From Brachyspira pilosicoli (GTDB lineage Bacteria; Spirochaetota; Brachyspiria; Brachyspirales; Brachyspiraceae): a DNA stretch of 64,000 nucleotides. The notes beneath the pieces were generated by a model. That model worked only from the letters and a program-made list of their open reading frames with translations. It made no database searches and had not been told where the DNA came from. The stretch is from the NCBI RefSeq assembly GCF_036997485.1, contig NZ_JAWLPU010000004.1, forward strand, positions 186,001 through 250,000, given 5' to 3'. Positions 51,177 to 60,677 of this stretch are shown here, in pieces; the first letter of the stretch is position 1; each line of letters starts with the position of its first letter. A program made the translations under genes and the position numbers.

Positions 51177-53294
51177 ATGAAAACTATTAGTTTGATACTT
51201 GGAAATCATAATCATCAGCCTGTAGGCAATTTTGATTTTGTATGCGAAAATACTTATCAAAATGCTTATAAGCCTTTTTTAGATATATTAGAAAAATATA
51301 AAGATATAAAATTTAACTTTCACTATACAGGCTGTTTGCTTCAATGGTTAGAGAAAAATCACCCTGAACATTTGGACGCTTTAGCTAAACTTGTTTCAGA
51401 AAATAGAATAGAGCTTCAAAGCGGTGCTTTTTATGAGCCTATAATGCCTTCTATACCAGACAGAGATAAAGATTTGCAAATAACAAAATTAAATAAATAT
51501 ATAGAAAAAAAGTTCAAAACGACTCCCAAAGGTGCTTGGATAGCAGAGAGAGTGTGGGAGCCTACGCTTGTAAAACATTTGGCAAAAAATGGAATAAAAT
51601 ATATTATGATAGATGATTCTCAGTTTCTTACAACAGGAATTGATACAAAAAATATGTTTGGCTATTTTTTAACAGATGATGAATCTTATAAGCTTAATAT
51701 ATTTCCTATATCTCAAGAACTTCGTTATTTAATACCATTTAGAGAAGTAGAAAAATCAATTGAATATTTAAAATCTATAGCAACAGAAGAAGGAGACAGA
51801 GTAGTAGTTTTACATGATGACGGTGAAAAATATGGAGATTGGCCTGGAACAAAAAAATGGGTTTATGAAGATAAATGGCTTGAAAAGTTTTTTGAGGCAC
51901 TCACAAAAGAAAAAGATATTATAAAAACTATTACCTATAGTGATTATATAGAAAAATATGCCCCTGTTTCAAAAATATATATACCTACAGGTTCTTATGA
52001 AGAGATGCTTACATGGGTTCTTCCTGCTAAGGTGCAAGATGAGTTTCATTCAAAACAGGAAGAGTTAAAAAAGCAAGAAGAAAATGAAATAGTAACAAGG
52101 TTCATGCGCGGAGGTTTTTGGAGAAATTATTTCTTTAAATATTCTGAAAGCAATAGAATGAATAAAAGAATGCTTTTTGCTTCAAATATGGTTAGCGAAT
52201 TGGATAAGTCTAAAGAAAAAGAAGAGGCTTTAGATTATTTATTACAAGGGCAATGCAACTGTCCTTATTGGCATGGAACATTTGGAGGACTTTATTTAAA
52301 TAATTTAAGGCATGCTACTTATGCTAATCTTATAAAATCAACTTCAATAGTAGAAAAAAAGAAATATGGAAGCGGCTATTTTATGAACTATGATTTGGAT
52401 TTTGATATTGACGGCAGAGATGAGGTTGTGGTTAGTTCAGAAAAATCAAGTTTAGTGTTTCATACTTTAAGTGGTTCAATTATAGAATGGGATTTAAAAA
52501 CTACTAACCCTATAAACCTAATAGACTGCTTAAAAAGAAGAGAAGAGGCTTATCATATTGCAGCTGTTAGAAATGCAAGCAAACAATCAAGTGAAAATGA
52601 ACATGTATCAATTCACGAGATAGCTAAAAAGATAGATGATAATATTGCTAAATATTTGGTGTTTGATAAAAATGAAAAGGTATTTGCTGTTGATCATTTC
52701 TTAAAAACAATGCCTAATGCTGAAGAGTTTCAATTATTAAAGTATGATGAAGAGGCTGATTTCTTTGATTCTTATTATAATTTAATTGAAAACAATATAA
52801 ACAAAAATAATGCTAATATAGTTTTTGAAAAAAATGGTTTAGTTAATGGCAAAGAAATTCTTTTAACAAAAAAATATATTGTAGAAAAAGACGGCAGTTT
52901 TAATATAAACATAACAATATTAAACAAATCTAATGAAAATATAAGTTTTGTTTATGCTTTAGAAAATAATATTACTTTGCTTGCTGGAAATGAAAAAGAC
53001 AGATATTATATTGGAGAAAATAATAGAATATCTGATAATTTGTCAAGCACAGGTGAATACAGAGGCAAAATATTTGGTATGGCAGATGAAGGATATATAA
53101 AAATAAAATTATTCTTAGAAGCTAATGAAGAGACAAATTTCTTATATATGCCAAATTATACTATATCTGATGCTGTTGATAAACTTGAAATGAATTATCA
53201 AAACTCAACTGTGGTATTATGTAAGGATATAAATTTAAAACCAAATGAAAAAGCAGAATATAATATTAAAGCTTATATAGAAGAATTAAAATAA
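51177..53294 (+). CDS. GH57 family 4-alpha-glucanotransferase/alpha-amylase
   Basis: 705 aa. The N-terminal GH57 barrel (1-290) starts LILGNHNHQPVGNFDFV. GAWIAERVWEPTL carries the nucleophile Glu near residue 122, and VVLHDDGEKYGDWPGTKKW the acid/base Asp near 217. A helical DUF1925-like middle follows (with GQCNCPYWHGTFGGLYLNN), then a beta-sandwich DUF1926-like end. This three-part plan is that of Thermococcus 4-alpha-glucanotransferase, which rearranges maltodextrins or glycogen inside the cell. The gene for a BioD-like ATPase follows by 24 nt. Confidence 0.9.
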   Translation: MKTISLILGNHNHQPVGNFDFVCENTYQNAYKPFLDILEKYKDIKFNFHYTGCLLQWLEKNHPEHLDALAKLVSENRIELQSGAFYEPIMPSIPDRDKDLQITKLNKYIEKKFKTTPKGAWIAERVWEPTLVKHLAKNGIKYIMIDDSQFLTTGIDTKNMFGYFLTDDESYKLNIFPISQELRYLIPFREVEKSIEYLKSIATEEGDRVVVLHDDGEKYGDWPGTKKWVYEDKWLEKFFEALTKEKDIIKTITYSDYIEKYAPVSKIYIPTGSYEEMLTWVLPAKVQDEFHSKQEELKKQEENEIVTRFMRGGFWRNYFFKYSESNRMNKRMLFASNMVSELDKSKEKEEALDYLLQGQCNCPYWHGTFGGLYLNNLRHATYANLIKSTSIVEKKKYGSGYFMNYDLDFDIDGRDEVVVSSEKSSLVFHTLSGSIIEWDLKTTNPINLIDCLKRREEAYHIAAVRNASKQSSENEHVSIHEIAKKIDDNIAKYLVFDKNEKVFAVDHFLKTMPNAEEFQLLKYDEEADFFDSYYNLIENNINKNNANIVFEKNGLVNGKEILLTKKYIVEKDGSFNINITILNKSNENISFVYALENNITLLAGNEKDRYYIGENNRISDNLSSTGEYRGKIFGMADEGYIKIKLFLEANEETNFLYMPNYTISDAVDKLEMNYQNSTVVLCKDINLKPNEKAEYNIKAYIEELK

Positions 53295-53317
53295 CGAAAA
53301 AAGAAGGTAACTGTTAA

Positions 53318-53986
53318 ATGAAGCTGTTCTATATAATATCTAATAAAAAACATTCCGGTAAAACTTATGTAGCTTCTAATATTGTAGAATCAATAAAAAT
53401 ATTGGGAAGAAGTATTTGTTATTACAAGCCTTTTGTAATGGAGGTGAAAAATAATAAACTATTTGACTGCGAATATATAAAAAATACCACTACATTAAAT
53501 GCTTCTGACATTTTTGTTTCTTATGCTACAAATGGTAATCTTTCTCCGCTTCATAGTATAAACACAAAAATAGATGAGAGAGAGATTACAGATTTGATAG
53601 ATGAATGTAAAAAAAATTATGATTATATGGTATTAGAATCCTTATGCCTTTATGACCCAATAAAAGAAAATTATAATTTTTTAGATTTAATTACAGATAT
53701 AGAAAGATATAATAATGAATTGCATATTATACCTATAGTAGAATATGATACAAATGTAATTCACTCAAGCTTTGAACAAGTAGAACTTTTTCATCAAAGA
53801 GGATTTAAAATACCATTTATAGTTATAAACATAAAAAAAGATATATTTGTGCAAAACGAAGTTATAGCCTATATTAGAAATCAAATATCTCCTATAAAAC
53901 TGCATACAACTATATTTGATGATTCGGCAGAAAAGACAAAAATTACAGAGATAAAATATCCAAATATAATAAAAGATTTAATATAA
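53318..53986 (+). CDS. BioD-like P-loop ATPase, unknown substrate
   Basis: 222 aa. The N-terminus LFYIISNKKHSGKTYVASNI is a Walker A loop of the dethiobiotin synthetase/MinD class, in a shifted form (NKKHSGKT). YYKPFVMEVKNN, DYMVLESLCLYDPIKENYNF and PFIVINIKKD follow the BioD strand order, the middle one standing where BioD has its second metal-binding acid. No other biotin gene is in the window, so a biotin role is doubtful. AGAAGG is before the ATG, and it probably shares the GH57 transcript. Confidence 0.65.
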   Translation: MKLFYIISNKKHSGKTYVASNIVESIKILGRSICYYKPFVMEVKNNKLFDCEYIKNTTTLNASDIFVSYATNGNLSPLHSINTKIDEREITDLIDECKKNYDYMVLESLCLYDPIKENYNFLDLITDIERYNNELHIIPIVEYDTNVIHSSFEQVELFHQRGFKIPFIVINIKKDIFVQNEVIAYIRNQISPIKLHTTIFDDSAEKTKITEIKYPNIIKDLI

Positions 53987-53994
53987 ATAAATGT

Positions 53995-54972
53995 CTATAC
54001 CGTCTTTATAGAGCTTTTTCTTTCTACGACTTCTGGGTTATAAATTATTTTTGAAGATTTTTCTGTAAATAATTGTCCATTCCCAAACAGTATATATTCT
54101 ACGCTATACAATATTTTTTCATACAATTTTTGGTCTATAGAACTTAACCCTAAAAATTCAGATATCTCTAAATTATCAAATCCAATAACTCCAATATCTT
54201 CACCCATTTTATACCCTAATTCATCTATTGCTTTTATTCCGCCTATAGCCATCTGATCGCAAAAATAAAATATAGAATCTATACTTTTATCATTTAAAGC
54301 ATTTTTTGTAGCATAATAAGATTCTTCCATAGAAAAATTATTAGTAGTTATTAATTTGCAATCTATGTTAAAATCATTACATGCCATTTTTACACCATCA
54401 TATCTTTCTTTTACATCTCCGCTTAAATCACAATGTGTAATAAATATAGGTTTTTTCCAATTGTTTTTGTATAAATGTTCAATAGCTAACCTTCCGCCTA
54501 AATAATCATTAACATCTATATTAAGTCCGTATTCTTGCTGCGGCATATTTAAAAATACTGTAGGTATTAAAAAATCATTTGTACTTTCTTTTGTTTCTAT
54601 TGCCAAACTAATTATACCTCTGATATCATTCCATATTTTTTTATTTTTTTTTAGTAATATATTTAAAGGTATATTATCAGCATTTTCATATAATCTAATA
54701 GTAATATTATATTTTAAAGAAATCTTTTGAAGATATTTTATAATGTCAGAAACTATCATTAAATTATGATCTCTAAGTATAAATAATATATCTCTATAAT
54801 CTTTTTTTACAATAGTCCTTAAATCTTCAGGATAATATTTAGCTAAAACTGACATTATTTCTCTGAAAGTGTCGGTGTGTAGTTTTTCTGGAGTATAAAA
54901 AAACCTTTTTACAGTAGTTTCAGCAATATTGAGCATATTTGCAATATTTTCTATTTTTTCTTTTTGCCCCAT
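53995..54972 (-). CDS. LacI-family transcriptional regulator
   Basis: 325 aa. The N-terminal helix-turn-helix is divergent: KIENIANMLNIAETTVKRFF with the hinge region near residue 55 lacking the usual LacI ending. The sensor domain has LNMPQQEYGLNIDVNDYLGG, FITHCDLSGDVKERYDGV, SIFYFCDQMAIGGIKAIDEL and IGVIGFDNLEISEFLGLSSI, typical of sugar-binding LacI proteins. It diverges from the GH4 glycosidase gene and probably controls it in response to a sugar. Confidence 0.85.
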   Translation of the reverse strand: MGQKEKIENIANMLNIAETTVKRFFYTPEKLHTDTFREIMSVLAKYYPEDLRTIVKKDYRDILFILRDHNLMIVSDIIKYLQKISLKYNITIRLYENADNIPLNILLKKNKKIWNDIRGIISLAIETKESTNDFLIPTVFLNMPQQEYGLNIDVNDYLGGRLAIEHLYKNNWKKPIFITHCDLSGDVKERYDGVKMACNDFNIDCKLITTNNFSMEESYYATKNALNDKSIDSIFYFCDQMAIGGIKAIDELGYKMGEDIGVIGFDNLEISEFLGLSSIDQKLYEKILYSVEYILFGNGQLFTEKSSKIIYNPEVVERKSSIKTV

Positions 54973-55105
54973 TATATTTCCTTAAAATGATTAACTAATG
55001 AATTATTATAAAACATTTTTTATAATAAACAATATAAAAGAGGTTTTGATAATTATTTTTTTATCAAAAAAATGATATTTTTTTATATAAAAAATGAAAA
55101 AATAG

Positions 55106-55143
55106 TTTCATTTTATTGAAATAATAATTTTTTTGAGTATAAT
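55106..55143 (+). promoter_or_regulatory. GH4 promoter with possible LacI operator
   Basis: TTGAAA (55116-55121), 16 bp, TATAAT (55138-55143). TTTCA (55106-55110) and TGAAA (55117-55121) form a short inverted repeat over the -35 box, a fitting place for the divergent LacI-type repressor. Confidence 0.5.
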
Positions 55144-55199
55144 ATTATTTGTATAAAACAAAATAATATAAATAAAATTTAATTATGAAGGATATAAAT

Positions 55200-56555
55200 A
55201 TGAAATTTGTTTTAGTAGGTGCAGGAAGTGCACAATTTGGATGCGATATGCTTGGGGATATTTTTTCAACAAAGTCATTAGAAGGTTCTCATATTACTTT
55301 GCTTGATATTAACCCTGATGCCTTGAAAAAGGTATATGATTATGTAAAAGAGTTTATAGCAGCTAATAGTTTAAATTTTACTGTTGATGCTACAACAGAT
55401 AGAAAAGAAGCTTTTAAAAATGCAGAGTTTATTATAAGTTCTATAGAAGTAGGAAATAGATTTAAATTATGGGATGAAGATTGGAAAGTACCTATGCAAT
55501 ACGGTATTCATCAAGTTTATGGGGAAAATGGAGGACCTGGAGGAGTATTTCATTCTTTAAGAATTATTCCGCCTATTTTAGATATAGTAAAAGATGCCAT
55601 GGATATATGTCCTAATGCTTATATATTTAATTTTTCTAACCCTATGACAGCTATATGTACAGCTGTAAAGAGAGCTTATCCTAATGCTAAGTTTATAGGC
55701 ATGTGTCATGAGATAGGCTGGCTTCATAAATGGCTTCCAAAGATATTAAAAATGAATTATGAAGATTTTGAGATAAAAGCTGGCGGACTTAACCATTTTA
55801 GTTGTTTATTAGAGATAAAAGATAAAAAAACAGGAAAAGATTTATATCCTGAAGTATTAAAAAATGCACATAGTTATTTTGAGCATGAAGTAGGTTATAG
55901 TGATTTATTAAAATATGCTATAGAAAATAATGCCTTCTCAAAAACAGAGAGTTTTGACCATTCTATAGAAGAGAAATTAAAAGGTGAGTTTATATGGGCT
56001 GACAGAAGACTTTTAAAAGTAATATTAGAGAAATATAAATTATTGCCTATAACAGTAGATAGTCATTTTGGAGAATATGTATCTTGGGCTTGGGACGTTG
56101 TTGATCATAGGGGTATATTAGATTTCTATGATTTATATAAGACAGTATTATCACAGGCAGAGCCAAAAATAGAATTAAAAGTAAAAGAGAGAGCTTCAAG
56201 CATAATAGATGGTATAGTTACAAACAATAAATATGTAGAAGAGGCTGTAAATATTTTAAACGATGGATTAATAGAAGACCTTCCTAATTGGATAGCAGTA
56301 GAAGTACCTGCCGAAGTAAGTAAAGATGGTCTTAAAGGTGTAAAACTCAATAATGTACCTAAGGGTTATTTATCTTTATTAAGAAACTATGTAAGTGTAT
56401 ATGATTTAACTGCAGAAGCTGCTATACATCATAAAAAAGAATATGCTATACAAGCTATACTTGCAAATCCTGTAGTTAATGTATGTAAAAACACTGAAGA
56501 GATGGTAGATAGAATGATAGCATTACAGAAACCATATTTAGATTACTTAAAATAA
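55200..56555 (+). CDS. GH4 family alpha-glucosidase/alpha-galactosidase (NAD- and Mn-dependent)
   Basis: AAGGA lies 7 nt before the ATG at 55200, which gives 451 aa; an earlier ATG at 55185 would add five residues. KFVLVGAGSAQFGCDMLGDI is the NAD-binding loop. GENGGPGGVFHSLRIIPP, FNFSNPMTAICTA, GMCHEIGWL (metal-binding Cys and His) and AGGLNHFSCLL (metal-binding His) are GH4 signatures. GH4 enzymes cleave by an oxidation-elimination route, mostly on unphosphorylated alpha-glycosides in the MelA/AglA branch. The exact sugar is unknown. It is controlled from a promoter overlapped by a possible LacI site. Confidence 0.92.
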   Translation: MKFVLVGAGSAQFGCDMLGDIFSTKSLEGSHITLLDINPDALKKVYDYVKEFIAANSLNFTVDATTDRKEAFKNAEFIISSIEVGNRFKLWDEDWKVPMQYGIHQVYGENGGPGGVFHSLRIIPPILDIVKDAMDICPNAYIFNFSNPMTAICTAVKRAYPNAKFIGMCHEIGWLHKWLPKILKMNYEDFEIKAGGLNHFSCLLEIKDKKTGKDLYPEVLKNAHSYFEHEVGYSDLLKYAIENNAFSKTESFDHSIEEKLKGEFIWADRRLLKVILEKYKLLPITVDSHFGEYVSWAWDVVDHRGILDFYDLYKTVLSQAEPKIELKVKERASSIIDGIVTNNKYVEEAVNILNDGLIEDLPNWIAVEVPAEVSKDGLKGVKLNNVPKGYLSLLRNYVSVYDLTAEAAIHHKKEYAIQAILANPVVNVCKNTEEMVDRMIALQKPYLDYLK

Positions 56556-56639
56556 TATTAAGTGGTGTAAATATTATATACTTTTTTGGATAAATAAATT
56601 AGTACTAAACATTACTATTAATATTACATTAAAGCTATA

Positions 56640-56805
56640 TATTATAGACAATAGAAAAATGCTATTTGGAGAATGTTAAAAAATAAAATAAGCATACCTT
56701 AGTAAAGATTCTACATTTGAAGTTGTGTTGTTACGCTTCTTATTATAATGGGCTTAGCTTGCAATATAAACAAACTTTTCAGGGGCTTTTAAAAAGCCCC
56801 TTTAT
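56640..56805 (+). ncRNA. candidate small RNA ending in its own terminator
   Basis: The terminator at 56781-56805 lies 225 nt after the GH4 stop, too far for ordinary gene termination. The stretch before it has a TATATATTATAG box near 56634-56645, a short AATAG/CTATT hairpin, no ORF, and a higher GC content near its end. It may be an independent RNA of about 150 nt or a long 3' UTR. It does not clearly match 6S, SRP or tmRNA. Confidence 0.3.
56781..56805 (+). terminator. strong Rho-independent terminator
   Basis: AGGGGCTTTT (56781-56790) pairs with AAAAGCCCC (56792-56800), followed by TTTATT. Confidence 0.85.
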
Positions 56806-56837
56806 TATATTTTCTATATATAAAATTGAAACATTTG

Positions 56838-57179
56838 CACTTTTTGGTGTCCACCTTTAGATGTGATTAAATTAAATAATTCATCTTGCATATAAAATTA
56901 TTATGACTTTGTATTAATTTTATACTTGCACTTTTTGCAACTTTTTGCGGCGGGAAAAAGTTGATAGAAAATAATATTTTTAATATATATTAAAAATATT
57001 TAACTCCTTTATTTTAGTTATTTCATGATTTTGCCCCTGCGAAGCGTGCACGTAATGTAGCACTCCAGTTCTTTTATGACCAAAGGGCTCTTTCAGGACG
57101 ACTGAAAGGAGTACCTTTAGGTATGGTATAAAAGAAGCTTATATCTTTCGGATACGCTTCGCGAAGAACTGCATTTTTA
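56838..57179 (+). repeat. dispersed intergenic repeat, copy E (longest)
   Basis: The core at 56926-56964 contains CAACTTTTT, GCGGCGGG and AAAAAGTTG, a perfect 9-bp stem with a GC loop. The second module (57033-57179) has CCAGTTCTTTTATGACC, a GC-rich middle, GGTATAAAAGAAGC and GAAGAACTGCATTTTTA, and abuts the thrB stop codon. An extra TTGCACTTTTTGG lies at 56838. The 56556-57179 gap holds only this and the small-RNA candidate. Confidence 0.75.
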
Positions 57180-58130
57180 TTAAATAACTATTATTCCTCT
57201 GTTTGGAATATTTAAAACTTTTATTTCTGATTCTATTTTCTTTTTAGCAAAACTTTCTTTCATTGCATTAGAAACTTTTTTAATAATATTTTCATCGTTT
57301 TTAACCAATGCTAATATTGAAGAACCTGCTCCGCTAATAGTAACAGAGTAAGCACCTGACTCTTTAGTTCGTTTAAATAATTCTTTAAGCCCAGGAATAA
57401 ATTTAGCTCTATAATCTTGATGTAGTTTATCATCTGTAGCTACTTCAAGTAAATCAAGCCTATTTGAAGCTAATGCAGAAGTAAGAAGTGCTGCTCTTGA
57501 AATATTAAATATAGCATCTTTAAAACTTATATCTTTGGGTAGAGCATTTCTTGCTATTTCAGTGCTTAAATGAAAATTTGGAATAGCTACTATTGCTTTT
57601 AAATTTTTTGGAGCATTAATTTTAACATATTTAAAATCTTCATTTTTACGTACAACACCAGATATAATTCCTCCAAGTATGGCAGGTGAAACATTATCAG
57701 GGTGCCCTTCAAGCTGAACAGCCATATTTAATATATCATCTTCAAGAGAGAGTTTATTTCCTAATATATAATTAGCACTAAGAAGCCCGCCAATTATTGC
57801 AGCAGAACTGCTTCCAAGCCCTCGTGAAAGAGGTATTCTATTTATACATTTTATAATATATCCTTTTTCAGGTTTTGCTTTTAATTTTTTATATACGAGC
57901 TTCATAGCGTCAAGTATCATATTATTGTCTTTTGATATCTCTTTTTCACCTTCGCCTGTTATTTCAAATTCTATTTTTTTAGAGTTTTCATTTTCGTATA
58001 TATGTATTTCATTATATAAATCTAAAGCAAGCCCCACACTGTCAAAACCAGAACCAATATTAGCAGAAGTAGCAGGTATTTTGAAAGTTACTAATTTTTT
58101 ATTAGATTTATTATTTTTAGATTTATCCAT
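57180..58130 (-). CDS. thrB: homoserine kinase
   Basis: 316 aa, a GHMP kinase. VTFKIPATSANIGSGFDSVG starts it, RIPLSRGLGSSSAAIIGGLL is the ATP loop near residue 100, and SGAYSVTISGAGSSILALV the third motif. It phosphorylates homoserine in threonine synthesis. The Lys/Asn-rich start (MDKSKNNKSNKK) is longer than usual. It lies 2 nt after thrC, so translation is coupled. Confidence 0.95.
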   Translation of the reverse strand: MDKSKNNKSNKKLVTFKIPATSANIGSGFDSVGLALDLYNEIHIYENENSKKIEFEITGEGEKEISKDNNMILDAMKLVYKKLKAKPEKGYIIKCINRIPLSRGLGSSSAAIIGGLLSANYILGNKLSLEDDILNMAVQLEGHPDNVSPAILGGIISGVVRKNEDFKYVKINAPKNLKAIVAIPNFHLSTEIARNALPKDISFKDAIFNISRAALLTSALASNRLDLLEVATDDKLHQDYRAKFIPGLKELFKRTKESGAYSVTISGAGSSILALVKNDENIIKKVSNAMKESFAKKKIESEIKVLNIPNRGIIVI

Positions 58131-58132
58131 AA

Positions 58133-59188
58133 TTATATTCCTATTGCTTTTCTTATCTCTTCTATATTGTTATCTACTTTTATAGGTGCATTGCAAATTT
58201 TTATAGCATTATCAGGGTCTTTAAGTCCATTACCTGTTAATACAGAAACTACAACATCGCCTTTTTTAAGTTTGCCAGCTTTATAAGTTTTTATAACTCC
58301 AGCCAAAGAAGCAGCAGAAGCAGGCTCAGCAAATATACCTTCTTCTCTTGTGAGCATTTTATAAGCTTCTAATATTTCATCATCAGTAACAGAGTCTATA
58401 AAACCATTAGATTCATTAGCAGCATTAACAGCGAGTTTCCAGCTTGCAGGATTACCTATCTTTATAGCAGTAGCCAATGTTTGAGGATTTTCTATAACTC
58501 TGTTTTGCACTATAGCAGCAGAGCCTTCAGCCTCAAAACCTATCATCTTTGGTAAGTTTGATACCTTTCCGTTTTCTTTGTATTCTTTAAAACCCATCCA
58601 GTAAGCAGATATATTTCCAGCATTTCCAACAGGTATAGCTAAATAATCAGGAGCTTTTCCTAAAGTATCGCAAATTTCAAATGCAGAAGTTTTTTGTCCT
58701 TGAAGTCTGAAAGGATTTAATGAATTTACTAATGTAATAGGATATTTATTTGTAATATCAACAACAGCTTTTAATGCCTCATCAAAGTTTCCTTTAATAG
58801 CTATAACCTTAGCACCATACATCAAAGCCTGTGCTAACTTTCCTAAAGCAATATTTCCATCTGGAATAACTACTATACATTGTATACCGCTTCTTGCAGC
58901 ATAGGCAGCAGCAGATGCAGAAGTATTTCCTGTAGAAGCACACATTATAGCTTTAGAACCCTCTTCAAGTGCCTTAGCAACTGCCATTACCATTCCTCTA
59001 TCTTTAAATGAACCTGTAGGATTAAGTCCGTCATATTTAAAATATAATTCTATTCCTCCAAGTTCATTTCCTATCTTTTCAGCTTTTATTAAAGGGGTAT
59101 TCCCTTCATGTAAGGTTATCAATGGGGTTTTATCTGTAATAGGTAAATATTCTCTATATTCTCTTAAAAGTCCATTCCATGCTTTCAT
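58133..59188 (-). CDS. thrC: threonine synthase
   Basis: 351 aa. [17 protein letters not shown] and [20 protein letters not shown] (PLP-binding Lys near residue 60) open the fold. [20 protein letters not shown] is the phosphate loop, and [16 protein letters not shown] and [15 protein letters not shown] complete it. It turns O-phosphohomoserine into threonine. It belongs to the short class without the long N-terminal part of E. coli ThrC. It is first in thrC-thrB; no attenuator-like leader is seen upstream. Confidence 0.95.
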   Translation of the reverse strand: MKAWNGLLREYREYLPITDKTPLITLHEGNTPLIKAEKIGNELGGIELYFKYDGLNPTGSFKDRGMVMAVAKALEEGSKAIMCASTGNTSASAAAYAARSGIQCIVVIPDGNIALGKLAQALMYGAKVIAIKGNFDEALKAVVDITNKYPITLVNSLNPFRLQGQKTSAFEICDTLGKAPDYLAIPVGNAGNISAYWMGFKEYKENGKVSNLPKMIGFEAEGSAAIVQNRVIENPQTLATAIKIGNPASWKLAVNAANESNGFIDSVTDDEILEAYKMLTREEGIFAEPASAASLAGVIKTYKAGKLKKGDVVVSVLTGNGLKDPDNAIKICNAPIKVDNNIEEIRKAIGI

Positions 59189-59337
59189 AATATTATCCTT
59201 TTTAATTTTATTTATTTATAAAAATTAATAATTATTATTAATAGTATTTTATATAGAATATAATATAAACAACAATTTTTCAAGTTTTAATTACTATTAA
59301 ATAAAAAATTTTGTAATATACTAAAAATTTTTAAGTT

Positions 59338-59646
59338 TGTCAAAATTATTTTTTGCAGGGCTTTGCCCCGCACCCCAGTTCTTTTATTGGTATAAAAGAA
59401 CCAAAAGAACTGCATTTTTATGAAGTATATCTAAAAATATATTGTATTATTTTTATATATTTCTTAGATATAAAAATTAAATATTTGCACTTTTGCGAAA
59501 TGTATACGAATAAGTGAAATAATTTGCACTTTTTGCAACTTTTTGCGGCGGGAAAAAGTTGAATAAAACAAAAACTTAGATGACGAAATATAATTCTTTG
59601 CTGTATACTAAAAAAATTGACAAACTCAAAAAATTTTAGTATATAC
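59338..59646 (+). repeat. dispersed intergenic repeat, copy F (most complete)
   Basis: First module: GCAGGGCTTTGCCCCGC hairpin, then AGTTCTTTT (59377-59385) and AAAAGAACT (59403-59411) as perfect 9-base arms, then GCATTTTTA. Core at 59524-59562 as in copy E, preceded by a half copy at 59485. Tail: TTGACA (59617-59622), 17 bp, TATATA (59640-59645). It fills most of the 512-bp gap downstream of the SUFU gene and upstream of thrC, with no ORF of note. Confidence 0.75.
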
Positions 59647-59700
59647 TTATTAATATTTGATAAATTATAATTTAGTTTTTTAATAATCAATTTTTATAAT

Positions 59701-60360
59701 TTATAATAAAGATTCTCTATTATAATCTGTTATATCAGTTCCTATTTTTTTAGCCAATTCTTTTACTGTAATTTTTTTATCATATATAGCATTAAGCTCA
59801 GCATCTGTCGCCCCTAAAAGCTCAACAAAAATAACTTTTCCATTTGGAGTATTTATTTCTCCTGCTTCATCTGGTATAGTGATAAAGCCTGTGATTTTTG
59901 ATTTCTGTTCGGCATCAATTCCTTCTTTTTGTTTAGTCCATATATATTCATAAGGATTGAAAACCGCACCGCTTTCAAATGAATATTTTGCTAATTGCTG
60001 TAAAAATCCTACTGCAGTTTTTATTTCATTATCTTGAGTATCATCATCTTTTGTATTATTAATTTGTTTTTCATTCATTTTTAATTTGAAAGTAAGTTCA
60101 AAACCAAATCCGCTATACTCTTTATTCTCTGATTCTTTTTCATAAAGTTCACTGAATCCGTAAGTAACAAAATGATAGTATCCATTTCCTCTGTAAATAC
60201 TTATTCCGTCAAGAGGGTCTTTTCCGCCTAGCATATAACTTATTATAGGTCTGTAATGCAGAGGTTCTTTTTGTTCAGGATATATTTTCTCAAATGTTTC
60301 TGTGATAGCGTCGAAACCTGATGTATTTATCTCTTCGTTTAAATCTTCATTACTCATCAT
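59701..60360 (-). CDS. SUFU (suppressor of fused)-domain protein
   Basis: 219 aa. ITETFEKIYPEQKEPLHYRP starts the domain, and LDGISIYRGNGYYHFVTYGF SELYEK-type residues, FGFELTFKL, FLQQLAKYSFESGAVFNPYE and KVIFVELLGATDAELNAI follow the bacterial SUFU pattern. In animals SUFU binds Gli proteins; bacterial forms often act as immunity proteins in toxin loci or are stand-alone. No toxin gene is next to it here. It has no signal peptide and is probably cytoplasmic. Confidence 0.8.
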   Translation of the reverse strand: MMSNEDLNEEINTSGFDAITETFEKIYPEQKEPLHYRPIISYMLGGKDPLDGISIYRGNGYYHFVTYGFSELYEKESENKEYSGFGFELTFKLKMNEKQINNTKDDDTQDNEIKTAVGFLQQLAKYSFESGAVFNPYEYIWTKQKEGIDAEQKSKITGFITIPDEAGEINTPNGKVIFVELLGATDAELNAIYDKKITVKELAKKIGTDITDYNRESLL

Positions 60361-60677
60361 TTTATTCTCCGAATTATTATGTTAATTGTTATAAAATACA
60401 GCATAAATAATTATTTTTCAAGGCTTTCATTAATGATAAAATATATATTTAAATCTATTTGATTATTATTATATTTTTTATAAATATACTTTGTTAGTAT
60501 ATTTAATTTTTTATTTTATCTATTTTTTTTGGATAGCGGTAATTTTAATATAAAGAATGCTTGCTTTTTTATACTAAAAAATATACAATAATTCATATTT
60601 TTTAATAAAATTATGATTATTTTACTTATTTAAATAAAAAATCATATAATTTATACACCTTATTGGAGTAAACTATT
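60361..60677. other. 317-bp divergent intergenic region
   Basis: Very AT-rich, between the divergent SUFU and GH2 genes. It should hold both promoters, but I see no consensus promoter, operator or RNA structure I would defend. Confidence 0.5.

Noticed and set aside
59418-59690. Minus-strand ORF of 90 codons inside repeat copy F
   Set aside because: It consists of repeat sequence, has no conserved motif and no ribosome site.
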